From assembly GCA_946625545.1 (NCBI GenBank), contig CAMOTC010000005.1:1-36706 (forward strand): a stretch of DNA of 36,706 nucleotides, read 5' to 3'. The notes under the pieces were generated by a model. It was not told the DNA's origin. It searched no databases and saw nothing but the letters and a program-made list of their open reading frames with translations. The stretch is from an uncultured Clostridia bacterium (GTDB taxonomy: Bacteria; Bacillota; Clostridia; Christensenellales; CAG-1252). Shown here piece by piece: positions 31,603 to 36,706 of the stretch (its first letter is position 1; every line of letters starts with the position of its first letter). Made by a program: the position numbers and the translations under genes.

Positions 31603-32358
31603 ATGATCGTATATGTGGAAGCTGTGATTATAGATAATTTTTGTTTTGACTTTTTGCTCGGGTATATGACCTATCTCTTTACAAAGCAGAAGGTCAGATA
31701 CCTTCCCATCGCTTTGTCCGCTCTCGTCGGGTGCGTCTTTGCACTCCTATTTCCCTTGATCAGATCCTTTGGACTCATCGTGAAGATCCCGATCCTTTTC
31801 TTTTGCACTTTGCTACTCACGTTGAAGCGGAGTTTACGCACCTATTTGAAGAATACTTTTGTCTATGCGACTTTGACTTTTCTATTATCCGGAGTCATAT
31901 CCTTTCTCCTTGGGGGTGAGGAGGGTTTTATCGGTATAAAGTGGGGAGGTGTCGTCGGCGCGGCATCGGTCGGCGTCTTTGTCACGCTATATATCGCGAG
32001 ACAGGTGATTGGACTCATAAAAGAGAGAAAGACGGCGTCGAAATACGCAACGGCGGAACTTATAAACGGTGAGAAGAGCATCAAGATCAACGCACTCTAC
32101 GACAGTGGGAATCTCCTGACGGATGAAAACGGCGAGGGAGTCGTCGTCACAGACCTAAGATATATCGAGGCACTCGGGAAGTTATCCGCATTCGGCGAAA
32201 TGTGCGTGCATACTGCGAGCGGAAGCAAGGTGCTGACTCTCGTAAAGATCCCCGAAATCAGGATATATTCCGAAGAGCAGGAGAATATACTTTTTAACGT
32301 AACGGCAGCCTTGTCCGATCTGCCGAAAGAGTACGCTTTGATATTGCCGTGCGAGTGA
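31603..32358 (+). CDS. spoIIGA: Pro-SigE processing aspartic protease SpoIIGA
   Basis: A 251-residue membrane aspartic protease that removes the pro-sequence of SigE in the mother cell. Five hydrophobic segments fill residues 1-140, beginning VIIDNFCFDFLLGYMTYLF, which matches the N-terminus of known SpoIIGA. The soluble catalytic domain has the active-site Asp D167 in INALYDSGNLL. It is about 50 residues shorter than the 309-residue Bacillus protein, mostly at the C-terminus and in the loops. The stop lies ten bases before the sigE ATG, and the GAGGAG for sigE overlaps it, so protease and substrate are made together. No Shine-Dalgarno sequence is seen before the ATG. Confidence 0.92.
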   Translation: MIVYVEAVIIDNFCFDFLLGYMTYLFTKQKVRYLPIALSALVGCVFALLFPLIRSFGLIVKIPILFFCTLLLTLKRSLRTYLKNTFVYATLTFLLSGVISFLLGGEEGFIGIKWGGVVGAASVGVFVTLYIARQVIGLIKERKTASKYATAELINGEKSIKINALYDSGNLLTDENGEGVVVTDLRYIEALGKLSAFGEMCVHTASGSKVLTLVKIPEIRIYSEEQENILFNVTAALSDLPKEYALILPCE

Positions 32359-32367
32359 GGAGTGACT

Positions 32368-33081
32368 ATGTTTGATAAGATCAAGGCTCTATTGAGAAGG
32401 TTTTTTGCGCTGTTTGATCTCTTTGAGAAAAGGAAAGAACTGCATTTTATCTATGGGGAATCTCTGCCCGCTCCCTATACGCCCGAGGAGGAAAAAGCGG
32501 CGATGGAGCGCTTGCTCGCAGGAGACGAAAAAGCAAAGAACGATATCGTCGAGCACAACCTACGTCTCGTTGTGTATATCGCGAAGAAATATGAAGGAAC
32601 GGTGGGTGACGTCAGCGATCTCGTCTCGGTGGGGGCGATGGGACTGATGAAGGCGGTAAACTCCTTTGATCCTACTAAGAATATCAAGCTCGCGACCTTT
32701 GCTTCGCGCTGTATCGAAAATGAGATCTTGATGTATCTCAGAAAGATCGTGAAGAGAAAATGTGAAGTGTCGCTGGACGAGCCCATCAACGTGGACGTGG
32801 AAGGGAATGAGCTTTTGCTCTCCGACGTCGTGGGGACGGAGCCCGACCAGATCGTCAAAGATCTCGAGAAAAAGATGGAGATCGAGGAACTGTATAAGTC
32901 CTTTTCCTCGCTCTCCAAGCGCGAATTTGAGATCATCAAGATGAGATATGGTCTCATGGATAGCGAAGAAATGACGCAAAAGGAGATCGCGGATATGATG
33001 GGGATATCGCAGTCCTATATCTCGCGTATCGAAAAGAAGGTACTCGGGAAACTGAGAAAAGAATTGGCAAAATTTGTATAA
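32368..33081 (+). CDS. sigE: Sporulation sigma factor SigE (pro-protein)
   Basis: A 237-residue sigma-70 family factor that directs early mother-cell gene expression after processing by SpoIIGA. The N-terminal 25 residues are basic and hydrophobic (FDKIKALLRRFFALFDLFEKRK), the expected membrane-associated pro-sequence. Region 2 has NLRLVVYIAKKYEG, DLVSVGAMGLMKAV and KLATFASRCIENEILMYLRK; region 4 has Q-K-E-I-A-D-M-M-G-I-S-Q-S-Y-I-S-R-I-E-K. DEPINVDVEGNELLLSDV between them is a SigE mark that separates it from SigK. ATG 32368 has GAGGAG five bases upstream; a GTG at 32362 lies within that site. sigG follows after 53 bp with its own promoter. Confidence 0.95.
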   Translation: MFDKIKALLRRFFALFDLFEKRKELHFIYGESLPAPYTPEEEKAAMERLLAGDEKAKNDIVEHNLRLVVYIAKKYEGTVGDVSDLVSVGAMGLMKAVNSFDPTKNIKLATFASRCIENEILMYLRKIVKRKCEVSLDEPINVDVEGNELLLSDVVGTEPDQIVKDLEKKMEIEELYKSFSSLSKREFEIIKMRYGLMDSEEMTQKEIADMMGISQSYISRIEKKVLGKLRKELAKFV

Positions 33082-33104
33082 ATCGCTCGAAATAGGTCAT
33101 AATA
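33075..33104 (+). promoter_or_regulatory. SigF/SigG-type forespore promoter of sigG
   Basis: TGTATA (33075-33080), 17 bp, CATAATA (33098-33104): 5/6 and 6/7 matches to the SigG consensus TGmATA/CATACTA. The overlapping GTATA and GGTCATAATA also fit the SigF consensus at all but one position. It straddles the sigE stop codon. This fits SigF-started, self-sustained sigG transcription. Confidence 0.55.
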
Positions 33105-33134
33105 CCCTTGTGTGCCCCTACATAGGAGGGCAAT

Positions 33135-33908
33135 ATGGCGCACAAGGTAACGATCAGCGGCTTGGACACAAACAAGCTGCCGAAACTAACGGCAAAACAA
33201 AGCGAAGAATACCTCGAAAGGATCAAGAAAGGGGACAGAGTAGCGCGCGAAGCATTTCTTCTCGCGAATATGCGACTCGTATTATCGATGGTGCATCGTT
33301 TCTCAAACGTGGCGCTCGACCCGGACGATCTCTTTCAGGTGGGATGTCTCGGGCTCGTGAAGGCTCTAAACCATTTCGATCCGTCCTTTAAGGTGATGTT
33401 CAGCACCTACGCCGTCCCGATGATCCTCGGTGAAATACGCAGATACGTCAGGGAGGCGAATGGGATCAAGGTCAGCCGTTCGATGCGTGACACCGCATAT
33501 CGGGCGATGCAGGCGCGTGAGTCTCTCGAAGTAAAGAATACGGGGGATCCCACTCTGTATGAGATCGCAGAGGAAATGGACGTCCCCGTAAAAGAGGTGG
33601 TATGCGCGCTCGATGCGATAGCCACGCCCATCTCGCTGTATGAACCGATATCGGGAGAAGGGGCGGATACTCTCCTCGTGATGGACGGCGTAGTAGGGGA
33701 GAGAAATCCCGAAGAAGGCTGGACCGAAAGGCTGGATCTCAGAGCGGCGATCAAGGAGTTACCAGATCAAGAGCGATCGGTGATCGGACTCAGATACTAT
33801 AAGGGGCGCACGCAGATGGAGGTCAGCAAAGAGCTCGGGATCTCGCAAGCGCAGGTCTCGAGGCTGGAGAATAACGCGATCAAGCGATTACGATCGGTGC
33901 TGAGCTAA
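33135..33908 (+). CDS. sigG: Forespore sigma factor SigG
   Basis: A 257-residue sigma-70 family factor that drives late forespore transcription. The N-terminus KVTISGLDTNKLPKL matches the SigG-specific lead (V-x-I-x-G-x-D-T-x-K-L-P), and region 2 has NMRLVLSMVHRF, DDLFQVGCLGLVKAL and FSTYAVPMILGEIRRYVRE. Region 3 follows, with DPTLYEIAEEMDVPVKEV, and region 4 ends QMEVSKELGISQAQVSRLE. SigF shares much of this, but the N-terminus and position directly after sigE decide for SigG. AGGAGGG precedes ATG 33135. A forespore-type promoter lies just upstream and a terminator follows, so it can be a single-gene unit besides read-through from sigE. Confidence 0.95.
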   Translation: MAHKVTISGLDTNKLPKLTAKQSEEYLERIKKGDRVAREAFLLANMRLVLSMVHRFSNVALDPDDLFQVGCLGLVKALNHFDPSFKVMFSTYAVPMILGEIRRYVREANGIKVSRSMRDTAYRAMQARESLEVKNTGDPTLYEIAEEMDVPVKEVVCALDAIATPISLYEPISGEGADTLLVMDGVVGERNPEEGWTERLDLRAAIKELPDQERSVIGLRYYKGRTQMEVSKELGISQAQVSRLENNAIKRLRSVLS

Positions 33909-33913
33909 TCGAT

Positions 33914-33936
33914 AGGGTGGCGGTGTCACCCTTTTT
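33914..33936 (+). terminator. Intrinsic terminator after sigG
   Basis: Six-base arms AGGGTG and CACCCT, seven-base loop, four further T residues. The stem starts six bases after the sigG stop. Confidence 0.72.
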
Positions 33937-33937
33937 G

Positions 33938-33966
33938 TCATAGAGGACATCTCAACGCAATATTAT
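33938..33966 (+). promoter_or_regulatory. Weak SigE-like promoter of the ymxH/ylmC gene
   Basis: TCATAGA (33938-33944), 14 bp, AATATTAT (33959-33966) match the SigE consensus kmATATT/CATACAmT at 5/7 and 5/8. The ATG follows five bases later without a Shine-Dalgarno sequence. Low certainty. Confidence 0.22.
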
Positions 33967-33971
33967 TATAT

Positions 33972-34229
33972 ATGAATAAACTGACTTTTTGCGAATTGAG
34001 AGATAAGGAGATCGTGAACGTTGCCGACGGCAAACGGTTCGGCCGCATCATCGATCTCGCTCTGACCTGTAACGGCAGAGTGCTTGGGATCGTCGCGCCC
34101 GGGGACAAGTCGATTCTCAAGAGTTTCGGCGGGAAGGACGCGCTCTTTATCCCTTGGCAAAATATCGTGAAGATCGGAGACGACGTGATCCTCGTCGATC
34201 TCCCGACAGGCAATTTCCCCGTCTGCTGA
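33972..34229 (+). CDS. YlmC/YmxH-family PRC-barrel sporulation protein
   Basis: An 85-residue single-domain PRC-barrel protein. The family, YlmC/YmxH, is conserved in spore formers and is linked to sporulation, but its molecular job is unknown. The pattern M[23 protein letters not shown], then I-D-L-A-L and [18 protein letters not shown], matches it throughout. The start has no Shine-Dalgarno sequence; the upstream AT-rich stretch makes a very short or absent leader likely. It lies between sigG and nrdR, a neighbourhood common in Clostridia. Confidence 0.9.
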   Translation: MNKLTFCELRDKEIVNVADGKRFGRIIDLALTCNGRVLGIVAPGDKSILKSFGGKDALFIPWQNIVKIGDDVILVDLPTGNFPVC

Positions 34230-34268
34230 TCTCACATGGGGGCAGGATAGGCAGATATCGGTTTTTTC

Positions 34269-34298
34269 TTGCATTTTATACACTATATATTGTATAAT
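34269..34298 (+). promoter_or_regulatory. Sigma-A promoter of nrdR
   Basis: TTGCAT (34269-34274), 18 bp, TATAAT (34293-34298), start near 34305, then AAGGAG at 34305-34310. The spacer is almost filled by an NrdR box. Confidence 0.72.
34280..34295. promoter_or_regulatory. NrdR box in the nrdR promoter
   Basis: ACACTATATATTGTAT matches the NrdR consensus ACAC-W-ATATAT-W-GTGT at 15 of 16 positions. It lies between the -35 and -10 boxes and overlaps the -10 box by three bases, so NrdR binding should block RNA polymerase: autorepression. Confidence 0.75.
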
Positions 34299-34317
34299 TA
34301 TCGCAAGGAGATTTTCT

Positions 34318-34773
34318 ATGAAATGCGTTTATTGCGGATCTATGGACAGTAAGGTTATCGACTCGCGTATCTCGGACGACGGGACCTCGATCAGGAGGAG
34401 ACGTGAGTGTTTGGAGTGCGGCAGAAGGTTTACGACCTATGAGACCGTCGAGCGCATTCCCGTCTTTGTGATCAAGAAGGACGGCAATCGCGAGTTATTT
34501 GACATCAATAAACTGCGCAGCGGCATTATGAAGGCGTGCGAGAAGCGCCCCGTGACCTATGAAAGCATCAATAAGCTCGTGACCGAGATCGAAAAGACCG
34601 TCTATAATATCGGGAGCAACGAGATCTCGAGCGATCGCATCGGCGACGAGGTCATGAAAGGGCTCAAGGAGCTCGATCAGGTCGCATACGTACGCTTTGC
34701 CTCTGTCTATAAGGAGTTTAAGGATATCGACACCTTCCTTGCGGAGATCGAGATGATCCTCGGTAAGAAATGA
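34318..34773 (+). CDS. nrdR: Transcriptional repressor NrdR
   Basis: A 151-residue repressor of ribonucleotide reductase genes that senses ATP/dATP. The N-terminal zinc ribbon has C3, C6, C31 and C34 with the family run V-I-D-S-R between. The ATP-cone follows from about residue 47 ([32 protein letters not shown]). The length is exactly that of the family. AAGGAG precedes ATG 34318. The promoter contains a near-perfect NrdR box, so the gene should repress itself. The last four bases overlap the next gene (ATGA). No ribonucleotide reductase gene is in the window. Confidence 0.96.
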   Translation: MKCVYCGSMDSKVIDSRISDDGTSIRRRRECLECGRRFTTYETVERIPVFVIKKDGNRELFDINKLRSGIMKACEKRPVTYESINKLVTEIEKTVYNIGSNEISSDRIGDEVMKGLKELDQVAYVRFASVYKEFKDIDTFLAEIEMILGKK

Positions 34774-35585
34774 TCGAGCGCAGGTATGGCGGCGCGGATA
34801 AGGCTCTTAAAAGGGCGCTCTCCGAGCTCTTTCCCGAAGTATCCTATTCCGAGCTTTCCGCTTGTTTGCGCCGTAGGGACGTAAAGGTGGACGGCGTTCG
34901 CGCTTCCGGTGACACTATCCTCCAAAAAGGGAGTATCGTCCGCATTTATCCACAGAAGACCAAAGAGATCAAAGTTCTCTACGAAGACGACGATCTCCTC
35001 GCCTGCTATAAGCCGAAAGGCATCGCGAGCGAAGGGGATCTTTCTTTTTCCACCCTCGTTACGGCGGAGCACAAGGATGCAAAACTCATGCATCGCTTGG
35101 ATACAAATACCGACGGCATTCTGCTTTTTTCAAAAAACGATACCGCCTATCACGAGATATTCTCGGCGATGAAAGAAGGGCGCATTCGCAAGGAATACCT
35201 CGCGGAGGTTTACGGCGTGCCGCAGGTGAAGGGGGAGAAGGATCTCGACTATTATTATAAAAAGGACTCGGAGCGCGAGCGCGCGATGATCTCCGATACT
35301 TCGCGTGAGGGATTTATCCCCGTTCATCTCTCTTTCTCCGTTGTGGAGGCTCGAGAGGAGACGGCGCTCCTTCGCGTAGTTATCCACAAAGGGAAGATGC
35401 ACCAGATCCGCGCGATGCTCGCGCATTACGGATACTTTATCCTCGGTGACGGGAAGTACGGGTCGGATCGAGTCAATCGTTTCCTCGGTGTGAATAAAAC
35501 CCGCCTTACCGCTTGCGCCGTGCAGTTTTCCTTCCCTCTATCCTCTCCTTTATATCACTTGAACGATCTCCGCATCGAGCTCTGA
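34770..35585 (+). CDS. RluA-family pseudouridine synthase
   Basis: A 271-residue pseudouridine synthase distinct from the RluD-type gene at 7474. An S4-like N-terminal part covers about residues 5-65 ([31 protein letters not shown]), then the catalytic domain: [11 protein letters not shown] and [17 protein letters not shown] with catalytic D111. [14 protein letters not shown] and GDGKYG follow. The usual H-R-L-D-x-x-T-S-G has Asp for Ser. The target RNA is unknown. The start overlaps the nrdR stop. Two sequences identical to the DnaA-box consensus lie inside the gene but are probably chance. The terminator at 35614 follows. Confidence 0.88.
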   Translation: MIERRYGGADKALKRALSELFPEVSYSELSACLRRRDVKVDGVRASGDTILQKGSIVRIYPQKTKEIKVLYEDDDLLACYKPKGIASEGDLSFSTLVTAEHKDAKLMHRLDTNTDGILLFSKNDTAYHEIFSAMKEGRIRKEYLAEVYGVPQVKGEKDLDYYYKKDSERERAMISDTSREGFIPVHLSFSVVEAREETALLRVVIHKGKMHQIRAMLAHYGYFILGDGKYGSDRVNRFLGVNKTRLTACAVQFSFPLSSPLYHLNDLRIEL

Positions 35586-35613
35586 TCTCTCTTTGCGCTT
35601 TCTGATATCTCTG

Positions 35614-35653
35614 TGCTTGTACTTCTTTTATCGGTACAAGCAATATTTTTTTT
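35614..35653 (+). terminator. Intrinsic terminator after the RluA-family gene
   Basis: Nine-base perfect arms TGCTTGTAC (35614-35622) and GTACAAGCA (35634-35642), 11-base loop, then ATA and eight T residues. Confidence 0.78.
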
Positions 35654-35670
35654 ATATCCGAATATAAAAT
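35643..35670 (+). promoter_or_regulatory. Possible SigE-dependent promoter of sigK
   Basis: ATATT (35643-35647), 15 bp, TATAAAAT (35663-35670) resemble the SigE consensus kmATATT/CATACAmT (core -35 intact, -10 at 6/8). SigE control of sigK is known in Bacillus. The -10 also resembles a SigA box. Weak evidence. Confidence 0.3.
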
Positions 35671-35702
35671 AATACCTTGCCGAAATATGGGGGATCGTGT
35701 CG

Positions 35703-36401
35703 ATGATAGAGGGGATCATAGCGCTCTTGTCCAATGCTTTTTGTTTGACCGGATACATCGAGAGAAACGGCGCATTCCCAAAACCGCTGACGAGAGAGGA
35801 GGAGCAGGCGTGCTTTGCCGCCTTGCGTGCGGGTGACGAGAGGGCGAGGGAGAGCTTGATCTCGCATAATATGCGGCTTGTGGTGCATATCGCGAAAAAG
35901 TACGTTGACGCCCTCGATCCCTCGGATATGGTCAGTATCGGCTCGATCGGGCTGCTCAAAGCGATCGATACATTCAAGCATGATAAAGGCACGCAGTTCG
36001 CGACCTATGCTGCGCGCTGTATCGAGAACGAGATCTTGATGGCGATCCGTTCCAATAAAAAGCATAAGGTCTGCGTCTCGCTCTCCGCGCCCATCGGCGT
36101 AGATAAGGAGGGGAATGAGATCAACCTTGTCGATACCCTCGAGGGAGAGGATATGGACGTCGTTGCAAAGATAGAGAGGGAGGAGTGTGCCGCCGAGCTA
36201 CACAAGATCTTGAAAGAGGTGCTGGACGATCGCGAGTATAAGATCATTCGTTATCGGTACGGACTGGATGGGGCGGAAGTCTTGCCGCAACGCGAGATCG
36301 CAAAGATGCTCGGGATCTCCCGCTCCTATATCTCGAGGATCGAGAGCCGTGTGCTCGATAAACTGAGAGAATATATCGTAGAGAATGGGATCGAATTATA
36401 A
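35703..36401 (+). CDS. sigK: Late mother-cell sigma factor SigK, uninterrupted
   Basis: A 232-residue sigma-70 family factor for late mother-cell genes such as coat proteins. The N-terminus (IEGIIALLSNAFCLTGYIERNGAFPKPLTREEE) matches pro-SigK, with the marker N-x-A-F-P-x-P-L. Region 2 has NMRLVVHIAKKYVD, DMVSIGSIGLLKAI and QFATYAARCIENEILMAIR; SAPIGVDKEGNEINLVDTL is the SigK-type linker; region 4 has QREIAKMLGISRSYISRIE. The frame is whole, with no skin-type element splitting it. A GTG at 35697 is an alternative, but GGGGGA at 35689-35694 fits ATG 35703 better. It converges on rnpB; the rnpB terminator overlaps its stop codon. Confidence 0.95.
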   Translation: MIEGIIALLSNAFCLTGYIERNGAFPKPLTREEEQACFAALRAGDERARESLISHNMRLVVHIAKKYVDALDPSDMVSIGSIGLLKAIDTFKHDKGTQFATYAARCIENEILMAIRSNKKHKVCVSLSAPIGVDKEGNEINLVDTLEGEDMDVVAKIEREECAAELHKILKEVLDDREYKIIRYRYGLDGAEVLPQREIAKMLGISRSYISRIESRVLDKLREYIVENGIEL

Positions 36402-36428
36402 AAAGGGCGGGTGTAAGCCACCGCGCCC
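36400..36428 (-). terminator. Intrinsic terminator of rnpB
   Basis: On the minus strand GGGCG plus GGTG pair with CACC plus CGCCC (one bulged base, five-base loop), followed by five T residues. It overlaps the stop codon of sigK on the other strand and may also serve sigK poorly, since no T run exists on the plus side. Confidence 0.78.
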
Positions 36429-36429
36429 G

Positions 36430-36706
36430 ATTGGTGTGAGTTAATCTGTAAGCCGAGTTCTGTATTAAACGGTCATCTGTCTAGACGCGCAGTTACCTAC
36501 GCGTTCAAGCGAACGTCGGATAGCGGCGGACCACCTTAGCCTATCCTCTCTTGCACCGAGTGGGGTTTACCTGGCAGACTCGTCGCCGAGCCTCCGGTGA
36601 GCTCTTACCTCACCATTTCACCTATTGCCGCGAGATCGCGGCTGTGTATTTCTGTGCACTTTCCTTGAAGTCGCCTTCACCGGTAGTTAGCCGGCACTCT
36701 GTCCTG
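36430..36706 (-). ncRNA. rnpB: RNase P RNA, A-type, 5' end outside the window
   Basis: Reading the minus strand, the conserved pieces of bacterial RNase P RNA occur in order: the P4-side ACAGAAA region (GTGCACAGAAATAC), GGTGAAA, the L15 CCA-binding loop in GCCAGGTAAACCCC, GGTAACTGC, AGATGACCG, and at the 3' end ACAGAACTCGGCTTACAGAT, which closes helices P4 and P2. RNase P RNA is the catalytic part of the ribozyme that trims tRNA 5' ends. The features around GGTAAACCCC and the 3' GGCTTACAG indicate the A (ancestral) type. The first part of the gene lies beyond position 36706. The mature 3' end is placed at about 36430-36437. A terminator follows on the minus strand. Confidence 0.95.

Noticed and set aside
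34946-35388. Sequences identical to the DnaA box TTATCCACA at 34946, 35380 and 26593
   Set aside because: All three are inside coding sequence, two in the RluA-family gene and one in ftsW, with no AT-rich unwinding region, dnaA or dnaN nearby. A replication origin is not supported.
1-36706. Insertion sequences, prophage genes, CRISPR arrays, tRNA genes or direct-repeat attachment sites
   Set aside because: I read through the window for transposase or integrase motifs, repeated spacers, cloverleaf signatures and flanking duplications and saw none; gene order is that of a conserved chromosomal core.

Overview
The window looks like a chromosomal core region of an endospore-forming Clostridia-type bacterium (Bacillota). 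The evidence is the gene order tig-clpP-clpX-lon-engB, a dcw (division and cell wall) cluster opening with mraZ-rsmH, ftsA-ftsZ followed by spoIIGA-sigE-sigG, a ymxH/ylmC-type gene next to nrdR, an intact sigK, and an A-type RNase P RNA. MurE carries the DNPR signature of meso-diaminopimelate enzymes. I saw no mobile element, CRISPR array, tRNA or prophage gene. Almost everything reads left to right; the exceptions are a truncated membrane protein at the left edge, rqcH, and rnpB at the right edge. No gene-free stretch exceeds 300 bases; the longest, 17766-18040, is full of regulatory signals.

Layout. (1) 1-8382: a fused nadD-yqeK, rsfS, a small exported YhcN/YlaJ-like protein, a YgiQ-type radical SAM protein, a PdaB-like deacetylase, a tandem OB-fold SSB-like protein, then yggS-sepF-lspA-rluD. 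(2) 8385-10064 (minus): rqcH of ribosome quality control, divergent from tig. (3) 10180-16317: trigger factor, ClpP, ClpX, Lon and EngB, a protein-folding, proteolysis and ribosome-assembly operon. (4) 16379-17765: an uncharacterised protein with a hairpin over its ribosome binding site, and a calcineurin-like phosphoesterase. (5) 18041-31469: mraZ, rsmH, an FtsL-position protein, a PASTA-bearing class B PBP, murE, mraY, murD, ftsW/spoVE, murA, ftsQ/divIB, then ftsA-ftsZ from their own consensus promoter. murF and murG are not in the cluster. (6) 31603-36401: spoIIGA and sigE, sigG, ymxH/ylmC, nrdR, an RluA-family gene and sigK. (7) 36430-36706 (minus): the 3' part of rnpB.

Working together: ClpP/ClpX/Lon/Tig/RqcH form a protein-quality block. 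The dcw block makes lipid-linked peptidoglycan precursors and the septal machine (FtsZ, FtsA, SepF, FtsW, PBP, FtsQ). The right-hand block converts the division apparatus to sporulation through SpoIIGA-processed SigE, forespore SigG and late mother-cell SigK.

The most interesting material is regulatory. The mraZ leader carries three 10-bp-phased MraZ boxes on its promoter, an inverted set of similar boxes about 200 bp upstream, and between them a near-perfect NrdR box with a second half-conserved copy 33 bp away. nrdR has a 15/16 NrdR box inside its own promoter. At least four genes (nadD, yggS, rqcH, the phosphoesterase) have a promoter whose -10 box lies 6-7 nt before the ATG with no Shine-Dalgarno sequence, which predicts leaderless mRNAs. 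All consensus matches were made by eye; no database or folding program was run.
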